A stretch of 32,401 bases of DNA from IMG/VR virus record IMGVR_UViG_3300042731_001703, positions 1-32,401 of that record; one strand, written 5' to 3'. Position numbers and translations under genes: made by a program. Positions 1 through 6,163 of the stretch are shown here, piece after piece. The notes below the pieces were generated by a model that did not search any database, was not told the DNA's origin, and saw only the letters and a list, made by a program, of their open reading frames with translations. The stretch's first letter is position 1. Every line of letters begins with the position of its first letter. Source of the DNA: a virus.

Positions 1-48
1 GAGCATATAAGTCATCTCATCAATTAACTCTTGTATTGGTGTTTTCAT
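1..48 (-). CDS. 5' end of an unknown protein (partial, runs off left edge)
   Basis: An ATG at position 48 on the minus strand opens a frame of 16 codons (MKTPIQELIDEMTYML) that continues past the left edge. It lies in the same direction as the genes to its right and follows a short non-coding gap. AGAGAG lies directly upstream of the start. Too little is visible to suggest a function. That it is a gene at all is inferred from position and orientation. Confidence 0.5.
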   Translation of the reverse strand, partial: MKTPIQELIDEMTYML

Positions 49-59
49 CTCTCTTTGGT

Positions 60-117
60 GTTAAAGGTTATGTAAGGTTATAGCCTTACCAAAATCAAAT
101 CCCGTGAGGTTATGCCC
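60..117. repeat. Short repeats and hairpin between two minus-strand genes
   Basis: The heptamer AGGTTAT occurs three times in this gap, at 65, 75 and 107. An inverted repeat GTAAGG / CCTTAC (72-77 and 84-89, six-base loop) sits across the second copy. No T-run follows on either strand, so it does not look like an intrinsic terminator. An operator or a leader structure for the gene starting at 48 is possible but unproven. Confidence 0.35.
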
Positions 118-465
118 TTACTTTTTAGTTTCTACTTCTTCTCTATGTTCTTCTATTGTCCACTTCAATTGAGCCAACTCAATAGTGGTCAAAGAGTTAA
201 TCATCTCTATCCGTTCTTGTAGAGCCGTGAACAGTTCACTTGTCTTTGGATCAGCATCAACTGTCCCCAAGGGCTTTCTGATCATGAACTCGATCTTCTT
301 TTCGAGGGTGTTCATCATCTTCTTAACATCATGCTTGTAAAGGGATGTACCCTTAAAATCATCCATAGCATCGAGTGATGCCTGGTAAAGGACTAGTAGT
401 TTGACTGCGTCCTGGAATACTTTGAATTCTTTTTCTCTTGACATAATTAATTGGTTAGCATTCAT
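118..465 (-). CDS. Small unknown protein, helical and charged
   Basis: This protein of about 115 residues has no recognised family. It is rich in Lys, Glu, Met and Leu and looks mostly helical. Its middle carries KKIEFMIRKPLG, which resembles EIRKP in the neighbouring gene at 640-930, so the two may be distant paralogues; that is only a visual match. Starts are possible at 465 (MNANQLIMSREKEF) or 444 (MSREKEF). I chose 465 because its ATG overlaps the stop of the upstream Cys-rich gene by 11 bases, like other joints in this cluster. The function is unknown; the position suggests an early accessory gene. Confidence 0.7.
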   Translation of the reverse strand: MNANQLIMSREKEFKVFQDAVKLLVLYQASLDAMDDFKGTSLYKHDVKKMMNTLEKKIEFMIRKPLGTVDADPKTSELFTALQERIEMINSLTTIELAQLKWTIEEHREEVETKK

Positions 466-604
466 TAGCACAAGCCTCTATACACGCTTCGCAGCAATCG
501 CACAAAGTCTCTATATCTTGCTCGTGTTTTTCTCTATATGGGCATGTGTGTTTGAAGTCCAAAGAACCACAACTACACATCCCCGTTGTTATCTTGTAAG
601 TCAT
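455..604 (-). CDS. 49-residue cysteine-rich protein, probable metal binder
   Basis: The ATG at 604 and TAA at 455-457 enclose 49 codons. Nine of the residues are cysteine: C10, C12, C21, C35, C37, C38, C41, C45 and C49. They fall in two groups, an N-terminal CSC and a C-terminal CDCCEAC followed by two more cysteines. There is no signal peptide or membrane segment, so a cytoplasmic zinc or other metal site is more likely than disulphides. The stop overlaps the start of the next gene, which supports a real gene in the minus-strand operon. No known family is recognised. The reading was checked codon by codon on the reverse strand. Confidence 0.6.
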   Translation of the reverse strand: MTYKITTGMCSCGSLDFKHTCPYREKHEQDIETLCDCCEACIEACANEC

Positions 605-639
605 AATCGTCCCAATATAGGAAGATGTATCGAGGGTCT

Positions 640-930
640 CTATTTAGAGAACCTTTCTGCGAATCCTCCTCCGTAATCTTTTTCTTCCGAGATTTCTCCA
701 CTGTTCTTCAAATCTTTTACCATCTGCTCTAGGCGTTGTCTTTCAATGATCAGTTCCTTACAATCCACCGCCGTTTGCTTTATAGATTGTAATTCGGCTT
801 TTCTTTGTGTACCACCAATCTCTGGGTCAATTGGTTTTCTGATCTCGCCAATCATATTTTCGATAGCCACCTCCATACTCTTCATGAGTTTCTCGGAAGC
901 CCCGATCGTGGTAAATTCCTTTTTAGCCAT
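640..930 (-). CDS. Small unknown protein, predicted coiled coil
   Basis: This 96-residue protein begins MAKKEFTTIG. Its middle is long, charged and probably helical, with heptad-like spacing from about residue 15 to 80. The tail (GGGFAERFSK) is Gly-rich. The start at 930 overlaps the end of the GroES-like gene (stop at 923-925) by eight bases, so the two are probably translationally coupled. No family is recognised. It shares an IRKP motif with the protein at 118-465. A small partner or regulator of the co-chaperonin is conceivable from position only. Confidence 0.7.
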   Translation of the reverse strand: MAKKEFTTIGASEKLMKSMEVAIENMIGEIRKPIDPEIGGTQRKAELQSIKQTAVDCKELIIERQRLEQMVKDLKNSGEISEEKDYGGGFAERFSK

Positions 931-1495
931 AGATCAGTTCTAGATCAGACATCTTCATTCGCCAATACTTCTTTCCATCGATCTCGATCTCGTAGTCCGA
1001 GTTTTTAGAAAAGCGTACCCGATCCCCCTTGCGGAGTCCGTTAACCTTCATCTCATCCGTTAGCATCGTAACGATACCATCGGTGTTTTGCTCCTCTTCA
1101 AAAGTCACAATCTCTAATACGTCACTCTTAAGTTTTGACTCGGCAACGATTGGCTCAAGCAAAACCCAATTACTCATAGGACGAATCTCTCCATCCTTAT
1201 CCTTGTAAGCAAATGCTTGGGACTGATATGGGTCTTCCGGGTGGTAACGCACCTGGTAAATATCATCCCCCTCATAAGAAAACCTTTGACTTTTCTCCAT
1301 CACGACATGATGATGGAAGTAGATAGTATCACCCTCCTCACATGGACAGTCATACTTTATTGGCGTTCTAACAACTTCGCCCTCCATGACTCGGTTACCA
1401 AACTCATCAAACTTGGTGATCAGTTTAAGCTCCTCGCCGTTCAATTTGAATGTATCCTTGAATCGCTTCGGTAAACGAATAAGGATAGTGGTCAT
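923..1495 (-). CDS. GroES-like co-chaperonin with two tandem GroES-type halves
   Basis: This protein of about 190 residues matches the Cpn10/GroES plan in its C-terminal half. WVLLEPI (about 109-115) stands where GroES has its first strand, followed by a loop region, GIVTML, GLRKGDRVRF (about 153-162), and IDGKKYWRMKMSDLELIYG at the end. These match the GroES 'VKVGDIVIF' and 'EEVLIMSESDILAIVE' segments. The N-terminal half repeats the scheme: ILIRLPKRF, then GEVVRTP and CEEGDTIYFHHHVV. Known phage co-chaperonins such as T4 Gp31 replace GroES so that GroEL can fold the capsid protein. A GTG at 1504 overlapping the upstream stop is an alternative start; I prefer the ATG at 1495. The GroES assignment of the C-terminal half is fairly sure; the N-terminal copy is inference. 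Confidence 0.72.
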   Translation of the reverse strand: MTTILIRLPKRFKDTFKLNGEELKLITKFDEFGNRVMEGEVVRTPIKYDCPCEEGDTIYFHHHVVMEKSQRFSYEGDDIYQVRYHPEDPYQSQAFAYKDKDGEIRPMSNWVLLEPIVAESKLKSDVLEIVTFEEEQNTDGIVTMLTDEMKVNGLRKGDRVRFSKNSDYEIEIDGKKYWRMKMSDLELIYG

Positions 1496-1503
1496 CGTTC
1501 TCA

Positions 1504-1731
1504 CTAGAAATTTAAATTATATTCAACTACGACGGGAAGTCCTTCTATGTTTTTCCATAACATAACTCCCTCATCTCCTGTTAAATATATTAAATATCTT
1601 CTAATATTATGTCTAACTAAATATTTTTCATCAACAATGATGCTGTCGATTTTCATTTTGCCTACTCGCATTCCTACATAGTAAGCCATAGCATCTTTTG
1701 GATTGATGCCTACAATAATCTTTCTGATCAT
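1504..1731 (-). CDS. Small unknown protein
   Basis: This 75-residue protein (MIRKIIVGINPKDAMAYYVG...) has alternating hydrophobic and charged residues typical of a small alpha/beta fold. No catalytic or binding motif is recognised. Its codons are A/T-rich compared with the GroES-like gene after it. The start context is AAATTGTATG, close to the TTGTCATG-type contexts seen elsewhere here. Its TAG stop touches a GTG and lies nine bases before the ATG of the co-chaperonin gene, so they are very likely co-transcribed. Confidence 0.65.
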   Translation of the reverse strand: MIRKIIVGINPKDAMAYYVGMRVGKMKIDSIIVDEKYLVRHNIRRYLIYLTGDEGVMLWKNIEGLPVVVEYNLNF

Positions 1732-1736
1732 ACAAT

Positions 1737-2036
1737 TTAATTTACCCTATTGATCCACCAATCAATAGTTCCCTCTTCCGGGTTTTCGTTTTCTTCGATC
1801 TCTTGACAAATCATCGTATCAAGAAAATCTAGTCCATTAATTAAAACTTCTTCATTAGGTGCTTGAGTATCATATATCGCTTCAACACGATTGGTTACTT
1901 CATTATAAAGACCAGCCATAGCAATAAAGACGACCTCGTCATCGAGCTCAAGTTCTTCCGCAACTACCCGCAATGTTCCCAAGACATCGTTGCATAGTGA
2001 TAAAAATTCCTCTCGCCTACTTTGATGGTCGTCCAT
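1737..2036 (-). CDS. Small acidic unknown protein, first gene of the minus-strand operon
   Basis: This 99-residue protein begins MDDHQSRREEFLSLC. It is strongly acidic, with many Glu and Asp and an ENENPEEG stretch near the end, and probably helical. It ends WWINRVN. No family is recognised. It is the promoter-proximal gene of the leftward cluster, with its ATG 40 bases from the divergent DnaA-like gene. Small acidic early phage proteins often bind host proteins or mimic DNA, but nothing here shows that directly. Confidence 0.68.
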   Translation of the reverse strand: MDDHQSRREEFLSLCNDVLGTLRVVAEELELDDEVVFIAMAGLYNEVTNRVEAIYDTQAPNEEVLINGLDFLDTMICQEIEENENPEEGTIDWWINRVN

Positions 2037-2076
2037 TTTCCCGTAGTTTAGTACCTAAAGCAAATATAATTTATTT
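2037..2076. promoter_or_regulatory. Divergent promoter region between the leftward and rightward early genes
   Basis: This 40-base A/T-rich gap separates two start codons facing away from each other, so it must hold or adjoin at least one promoter. On the minus strand it contains TATATTTG, an exact match to the Bacteroidota -7 consensus TAnnTTTG. No TTG is found about 20 bases upstream of it, so the -33 element is missing or weak. I see no equivalent motif for the plus direction. Confidence 0.45.
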
Positions 2077-2484
2077 ATGAATAAATCTCTAGAGGTTGCT
2101 TACGACTGGACCCTATATAAAGCAAAATATAAAATCACTAAAACCAGGGAGCGCAAGAATATTGTGTACAAGTATGCGTACATAAATGCACTCAAGCCTT
2201 TCCTAGGTTGTAGTGAAGTTGGAAGGATTATAGATTGCAACCACGCAACTGTTCTCCATGCTTGGCGTGTCCACGACACCAACCTAAAATGGTCGCAAGA
2301 CCGAAACCTATACGAGGACATGTACGATATATGTGTCGCTCGAATAAGTGAAGCGATCGGGGAACATTGTGACCCACTTCTTTTTCGTACTAAAGGAGAA
2401 CTGATCAAGATGATACGGGGTCTCCAACTTCAATTAAGCCTATATGCCGAAGAGCCATGTTTCACCCTCGAAGAAGTTTCGTGA
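2077..2484 (+). CDS. DnaA domain IV-like DNA-binding protein
   Basis: Residues 22-67 of this 135-residue protein resemble the C-terminal DNA-binding domain of the initiator DnaA. A basic stretch (TRERKNIVYKYAY) leads into a helix-turn-helix, and CNHATVLHAW (54-63) matches the DnaA signature in which 'DHTTV' precedes a conserved His. The AAA+ ATPase part of DnaA is absent, so it cannot act as a full initiator. It may bind DnaA boxes, or specific phage sites, to steer or block initiation or to regulate the divergent promoter beside it. It is the first gene of a rightward group of three and overlaps the next by 41 bases. Confidence 0.6.
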   Translation: MNKSLEVAYDWTLYKAKYKITKTRERKNIVYKYAYINALKPFLGCSEVGRIIDCNHATVLHAWRVHDTNLKWSQDRNLYEDMYDICVARISEAIGEHCDPLLFRTKGELIKMIRGLQLQLSLYAEEPCFTLEEVS

Positions 2485-2860
2485 CTTTAGTCACCAACCA
2501 GAGAGGTACATAAAGCAGAACCACCTGAAATCTATTTCCATAGTCTATCGGAAGTTTAAGGAGCAGTTTAACTTATCTCGACCAGAGATTGATTTTATGC
2601 TCTTCATATACGACCTAGAGTTTTTCACCATCGATTGGGTATGCGATCAGTACGATCAATCCAAAAAGCAACTGCCCGGAAAAATACTCTACCCACTTCT
2701 TAAAAGAGAATACATATACAAACACTTCGACAAGCTCACTCCGAAGAAGGATGTCCTTGGACAAATGTTTAGATCAGAGACGAAGTACAACTATCGTGTC
2801 CGTTATGCCCTTTCACAAAAAGGTAGACTAATGGTGCAAAGATTCTATAACGAGTTATGA
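2444..2860 (+). CDS. Basic winged-helix-like protein, possible transcription regulator
   Basis: This 138-residue protein has a basic N-terminus, then FNLSRPEIDFMLFIYDLEFF (about 42-61), a helical stretch, and a C-terminal part ending in YNYRVRYALSQKGRLMVQRFYNEL. That pattern (helix, turn, PLLKREYIYKH, then a strand pair and 'S..G' helix) is the look of MarR/PadR-type winged helices. No catalytic motif is present. It overlaps both neighbours (41 bases before, an ATGA overlap after), so all three are one transcription unit. The function is inferred from fold appearance only. Confidence 0.6.
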   Translation: MPKSHVSPSKKFRDFSHQPERYIKQNHLKSISIVYRKFKEQFNLSRPEIDFMLFIYDLEFFTIDWVCDQYDQSKKQLPGKILYPLLKREYIYKHFDKLTPKKDVLGQMFRSETKYNYRVRYALSQKGRLMVQRFYNEL

Positions 2861-3405
2861 CATCCCTAGAAATACCACAGTCCCTAAAAGACTTTTGTTG
2901 GGACATACTAAAAGAACACAACCTCGGAGAAAGACATTCTTTCAATGGGAGCAAAGAAGATCAGTACCTCGGTCTGCTAGGAGAATACATGACCGCTCTG
3001 ATCCTACAACTACCTGTGGAATTTAAACCTGGGTTTGACGGGGGTTACGACCTTCTATATAATGGGTACAAGATCGATGTCAAAACAATGGGGAGAACAG
3101 TAGACCCCAAACCACATTATGTAAACAACTTCCTAGGATATCAAGAAAAGCTCGAATGCGACCTCTTAATGTTTTGTTCTATAAATAAGAAGACTAGCGT
3201 GTACACACTATGTGGTTGGATATTTAAAACCGAGTTCCTAGAAGTAGCCGATTACTTCCCCATAGGAGAAAAAAGAAAAAGGGATGATGGATCAGTATTA
3301 ACTATCCAAGCCCCCCTTTACGAAATCAAGAACTCTCAATTAAGAACAGTTCATACAAACAAGATCAAGTCTCCTGACTCGACATCGTCCCAGAAGTCAC
3401 AATAA
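2857..3405 (+). CDS. PD-(D/E)XK superfamily nuclease
   Basis: This 182-residue protein carries GLLGEYMTALIL (E43) and then GYDLLYNGYKIDVKT, giving D65 and D74-V-K76. This is the core E...D...(D/E)xK metal site of PD-(D/E)XK nucleases. The C-terminal third is basic. The fold class is well supported; the substrate is not. Junction resolution, host DNA degradation and homing are all possible. Its ATG overlaps the stop of the preceding gene. Its 3' end is overlapped on the opposite strand by a possible 28-codon ORF. Confidence 0.7.
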   Translation: MTSLEIPQSLKDFCWDILKEHNLGERHSFNGSKEDQYLGLLGEYMTALILQLPVEFKPGFDGGYDLLYNGYKIDVKTMGRTVDPKPHYVNNFLGYQEKLECDLLMFCSINKKTSVYTLCGWIFKTEFLEVADYFPIGEKRKRDDGSVLTIQAPLYEIKNSQLRTVHTNKIKSPDSTSSQKSQ

Positions 3406-3437
3406 CATTGACCTCCTTCTTGTCCACACTCGCACAT
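3351..3437 (-). CDS. Possible 28-residue Cys-rich micro-ORF, antisense to a gene end
   Basis: ATG at 3437 and TGA at 3351-3353 enclose 28 codons beginning MCECGQEGGQCYCDFWDD. The CxC...CxC arrangement recalls small zinc-binding peptides and the 49-residue Cys-rich protein at 455-604. A good Bacteroidota-type promoter points this way from 3566-3596. Against it, the ORF is very short, it overlaps the end of the plus-strand nuclease gene, and another frame starting at 3447 is open for 27 codons. Treat it as a candidate only. Confidence 0.3.
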   Translation of the reverse strand: MCECGQEGGQCYCDFWDDVESGDLILFV

Positions 3438-4107
3438 ATTTCCCCCATTAAAAATTAGACATACTATCCCCTAATACAACTTCCTATACCAGGGTTCAAC
3501 CTACATACTTGATTTTGTCGGTGGCTCCCAAAAGCCATCCGCCATGCTTGTATAATTGAGTAAAACAAAGTTACAACTTATTTTTGATAAAGTCAAGTCC
3601 CAAATGAGACAAATGATACTTCTTGTCTGGCTTAACTGCCCTTAAAAAAAATACCCGATCACAGCCGATCAATTATTTCCCAGAGTCCTAAAGACCGGGG
3701 GGATTATACGCTACATGACGGCGTTCGGTCGTAGAACCCAAAACGATTATCCGAACCCACCCCCCAAGTGTGAGATTCCGAATCCGAAAAACATTTGGCG
3801 TTTTACCATCTAATGCGTTGTGGATCAGGCGTTTGTACCTCTTCACCTACACGATTACTTGAACTCATGTATGGTATCGTATTGCACCCAAGGACATTGC
3901 GAATCTAGGGCGCACACCCCTCCTTGGTTGACAATCACACCCCCCTCCCTAACTACTTCAAGAATATATCTTATTGGGTATCACATGCTTACCCCCCTTG
4001 TGGTAAATTATTGGTATAGGTGATTGGTGCTAACTACCTATAAAACAGTTTGTTCGAGACCAGGAATAAATTATCGGCGCGTACTATGATTTATATCCTA
4101 CATGAAC
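3438..4107. other. About 670-base region without a convincing gene
   Basis: Neither strand has an ORF I would call. A GTG-started plus-strand frame at 3820-4023 is rich in Thr, Pro and His and lacks gene-like composition. The minus strand has only 10 to 28-codon frames. Several C-runs of five or six (near 3760, 3940 and 3991) and one G-run (3698) are unusual for this A/T-leaning sequence. CCGATCA occurs twice close together (about 3655-3675), and ATTCCGAATCCG is a local repeat. The region could hold an origin, small RNAs or decayed genes. Confidence 0.5.
3566..3596 (-). promoter_or_regulatory. Bacteroidota-type promoter candidate, reading left
   Basis: On the minus strand TTG (3594-3596) is followed after exactly 20 bases by TAACTTTG (3566-3573). 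This matches the Bacteroidota sigma consensus TTG / N19-21 / TAnnTTTG. It would transcribe leftward into 3350-3560, opposite to the rightward operon that ends at 3405. A transcript from it would carry a hairpin at about 3518-3542, the possible Cys-rich micro-ORF, or act as an antisense RNA. Confidence 0.45.
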
Positions 4108-4210
4108 TATATTGTGGGTGTACCAATCGGTACGATGTTCTTTGACATATGGGCATTTTTCTAACCACCTATGGAGGGTTCTCCTTCATGGGCTAAATCT
4201 TTATTTTATT
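4108..4210 (+). promoter_or_regulatory. Structured leader 1: hairpin, rrn-like boxA, second hairpin
   Basis: In order: TATATTG (4108-4114), a -7-like element; a perfect inverted repeat GTACC-AATC-GGTAC (4120-4133); GTTCTTTGACAT (4137-4148), which fits the boxA motif of bacterial rRNA leaders; TCTAACC (4160-4166); an imperfect hairpin (4168-4191, core GGAG/CTCC); and TAAATCTTTATT (4194-4205) just before the ATG at 4211. The same order recurs at 5371-5464. Hairpin-then-boxA is the rrn antitermination order. A role in recruiting NusB/S10-type factors is inferred. Confidence 0.6.
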
Positions 4211-4867
4211 ATGAGACATTTCAATTTGTCATCGATGATTAATTCATCACTCGAAACCTACCAACAAGTCGTTGGTGAAATCGCAAAAGAGATTGTAAAA
4301 ACTAGGAAGTTATCCGACAAAGAATTCATCACCATTGATGACCTTGTTGTGAAGGAATTTAGCGAAGCATTCTATGTGGATTTAAATGAGCTTCAACGAG
4401 CGGAAGACATGTTGAATGAATTCCTGGTCGAAGCAAAAGGTCTTGATGAAGACCAAGTGCAAGGAGCAATTTCCGATAACGCAACCTTCTTTTGTGAGTT
4501 GGGTGAGAAATCAAATTACTTGATAAGAGTCTTTAAGAGATTGGAACATGCAATGCGACACAACCAATTGTTAGATATTGAGAATGCACCAACGATTATT
4601 GACTACGGATTACATCCATTAGATGCAAGGGAATTGCGTGAAGGAGGATTGGAACATGATGACCTTCATGACTTTCAATTATTCCAAGCCTTCATCAACT
4701 CGATTGAGTTGGGTAAGAATGTACATGACCTTGAAATCATGTTTGATGTACGACCAATGTCGGAGAAATTCGATGCGCTAGGCAATAGAGTTGAGTTCGA
4801 CATGGAGACCATGGGCATAGCCAATGACAAACTCACAAAAGAACTTAAAATGGGCATGGATTTATGA
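4211..4867 (+). CDS. Unknown acidic protein, first gene behind leader 1
   Basis: This 218-residue protein begins MRHFNLSSMINSSLETYQQ. I chose this start because the second leader copy also places its ATG directly after TAAATCTTTATT; the frame is open further upstream, but that would run through the leader. It is acidic and mainly helical, with HDDLHDFQLFQAFINSIELG near residue 150 and no transmembrane segment. No family is recognised. Leucine is often TTG, more so than in the replication genes, which may hint at separate acquisition. It heads a three-gene unit closed by a terminator, so it is probably expressed independently of its neighbours. Confidence 0.68.
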   Translation: MRHFNLSSMINSSLETYQQVVGEIAKEIVKTRKLSDKEFITIDDLVVKEFSEAFYVDLNELQRAEDMLNEFLVEAKGLDEDQVQGAISDNATFFCELGEKSNYLIRVFKRLEHAMRHNQLLDIENAPTIIDYGLHPLDARELREGGLEHDDLHDFQLFQAFINSIELGKNVHDLEIMFDVRPMSEKFDALGNRVEFDMETMGIANDKLTKELKMGMDL

Positions 4868-4947
4868 TGTGCTTGGTTCTGATCGTTATCCTCGTACCAA
4901 TCCTCATGGAATTGGGCGATGCAATTCAAATCTTTAAAAGAAAATAA
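4864..4947 (+). CDS. 27-residue hydrophobic peptide, single membrane segment
   Basis: ATG at 4864 overlaps the stop of the preceding gene in the ATGA arrangement, and TAA at 4945-4947 lies two bases before the next start. The peptide has an N-terminal hydrophobic run (LVLIVILVPILM) followed by a short basic tail (FKRK), as expected of a small inner-membrane peptide with its C-terminus inside. The coupling on both sides is the main support. Small phage membrane peptides can act in superinfection exclusion or as lysis helpers; no function can be assigned here. Confidence 0.5.
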   Translation: MMCLVLIVILVPILMELGDAIQIFKRK

Positions 4948-4949
4948 TC

Positions 4950-5216
4950 ATGACACAAGAAGAAAAAAATGCAATGTGGAGGTTCATTATGGTGAACCTT
5001 GATGAAGTGCTAGAAGATATCCTTCATGAAAAAGCAAGAAGGTACATGGATGACCTTGATGAAATCATCAAAGACAAACACCGAGTAAATGGAATGTACG
5101 ATTCCATGTTGAGTCTTGATGAATTCTTGGATTACTACCATGAGAAACTCACACTATCCCAATACAACGAAGGAATGGCTATCCTTGATGCGTTCGGAGT
5201 TGTACGGAGATACTAG
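4950..5216 (+). CDS. Small acidic unknown protein
   Basis: This 88-residue protein begins MTQEEKNAMWRFIMVNLDEV. It is acidic, probably all helical, and rich in Asp, Glu, Tyr and Met. A patch DDLDEIIKD near residue 36 echoes the acidic style of the first gene in this unit. The function is unknown. It starts two bases after the 27-residue peptide and ends seven bases before a strong terminator, making it the last gene of the unit. Confidence 0.65.
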   Translation: MTQEEKNAMWRFIMVNLDEVLEDILHEKARRYMDDLDEIIKDKHRVNGMYDSMLSLDEFLDYYHEKLTLSQYNEGMAILDAFGVVRRY

Positions 5217-5223
5217 GAACTAA

Positions 5224-5249
5224 CCCTCACCATCGGTGGGGGTTTTTTT
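5224..5249 (+). terminator. Intrinsic terminator closing unit 1
   Basis: Eight base pairs form between CCCTCACC (5224-5231) and GGTGGGGG (5235-5242), with one G-U pair and a three-base loop, followed by seven T. The tail GGTGGGGG-T7-ATGCCC is identical to that of the terminator at 6164-6194, which points to a shared origin of the two units. Confidence 0.9.
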
Positions 5250-5347
5250 ATGCCCTAAACCTTGGAATCAAACGATCATGTGCTTCACCCTAAAACCCCC
5301 ATAAACACTAGGTTTTATTCCGAGCTTTGCTCCTCTGGGCGGTCTTG

Positions 5348-5464
5348 TTGCATAATTCAATGGAAGGTGGTATATTGGGGTATCGCCACGGCGGTGATGT
5401 TCTTTGACATGTGGGCAACTAAATCTAACCGCTCCTCCTAGGAGGGGCATAAATCTTTATTGTT
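5348..5464 (+). promoter_or_regulatory. Structured leader 2: promoter, hairpin, rrn-like boxA, second hairpin
   Basis: TTG (5348-5350), 20 bases, then TATATTG (5371-5377) gives a plausible Bacteroidota promoter lacking one T in the -7 box. A hairpin ATCGCC/GGTGAT (5382-5398) follows, then the 22-base boxA block at 5396-5417, which matches 4134-4155 at 21 of 22 positions. After TCTAACC comes a near-palindrome GCTCCTCCTAGGAGGGGC (5431-5448), then TAAATCTTTATT (5450-5461) and the ATG at 5465. Hairpin sequences differ from leader 1 while their positions and pairing are kept, which argues for selected RNA structure. Confidence 0.65.
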
Positions 5465-6148
5465 ATGAAAACGATTAACGAATTGTTCACCTACTTGAAG
5501 GTGATGAACGCACAAGGCTTCAATGGTAAGAAAACAACCATGAAGATGATTGCAATCTTGAACGGCAAGAATGAAGAGAAGAAGGGGATGTTGAAAATAA
5601 AGATGCTAGGAAGTGGCGTACCTTTGGGTACTGTAAATTTCCTACACCACGACATCGCTAGAAACATGGCGGAATTGGAAGTAAAAGGTTTGCTCCCTAG
5701 ACTACCATCTAACATGAGCGGTCACTACGATACCAACTTCAAATCTTACAAGGATAGAGGACTCATCACCTACAATAGAGAAGGTGTGAAAATCACAAAA
5801 CTTGGTCTCCAATATTTGGATGAACCAAAGGAGTACAAGAAGGTAAGAAAGCAACAACTTGCTATCCAAAAAGCAAGATACGAAGGCTTCAAAGTTGCAA
5901 GGGAAAATATCAATCGCTCGAACTCAATTCAAGATGATTTTATCTTTGGAAGATTGCTAGAACGAATGGTTGCATTGGAGAAAAAATACAACCTATATTC
6001 TTGTGATATGGTGCATGACCAAGATGCACTATTTGAGATTCAAGAAGAACTTTTAGATATCATGATTGCAATGAGCAATCGGACAAAAAGAGTTCAACTT
6101 CACCGAGAATTGCCTTACTTATTCCAACGAGTTGGAGTACTCAAATAA
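5465..6148 (+). CDS. Winged-helix-like unknown protein, sole gene behind leader 2
   Basis: This 227-residue basic protein begins MKTINELFTYLKVMNAQGFN. Residues about 58-118 read as a winged helix: a helical part (FLHHDIARNMAELEVKGLLP), then GHYDTNFKSYKDRGLITYN, then GVKITKLGLQYLDEP. The GxYxxNxxxxxxxGLI...GxxxxTxLGxxY pattern also occurs in the 123-residue protein at 7803-8174. The C-terminal 110 residues are helical and of unknown role. It sits alone between its own leader and terminator, so it may be a DNA-binding regulator expressed at a separate time. The fold suggestion is by eye; targets are unknown. Confidence 0.65.
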   Translation: MKTINELFTYLKVMNAQGFNGKKTTMKMIAILNGKNEEKKGMLKIKMLGSGVPLGTVNFLHHDIARNMAELEVKGLLPRLPSNMSGHYDTNFKSYKDRGLITYNREGVKITKLGLQYLDEPKEYKKVRKQQLAIQKARYEGFKVARENINRSNSIQDDFIFGRLLERMVALEKKYNLYSCDMVHDQDALFEIQEELLDIMIAMSNRTKRVQLHRELPYLFQRVGVLK

Positions 6149-6163
6149 GAGTTCTAAACTAGA

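Noticed and set aside
186-200. boxA-like CTCTTTGACC on the minus strand
   Set aside because: It lies inside a coding gene, lacks both flanking hairpins and the TCTAACC/TAAATCTTTATT elements, and matches only the short core.
401-676. Plus-strand 91-codon frame opposite the left cluster
   Set aside because: It lies antisense to three overlapping minus-strand genes including the Cys-rich one, and its product has no gene-like features.
3485-3545. Possible tRNA, suggested by GGTTCAACC and a nearby hairpin
   Set aside because: The putative T-loop has no matching stem, and no acceptor or anticodon arm can be folded.
3820-4023. 67-codon plus-strand frame in the gene-free region
   Set aside because: It begins with GTG, is rich in Thr, Pro and His from C-runs, has no coupling to neighbours and runs to just before leader 1; it looks like chance.
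4112-4210. Upstream extension of the first gene behind leader 1
   Set aside because: It would translate through the boxA and both hairpins; leader 2 shows that the start follows TAAATCTTTATT.
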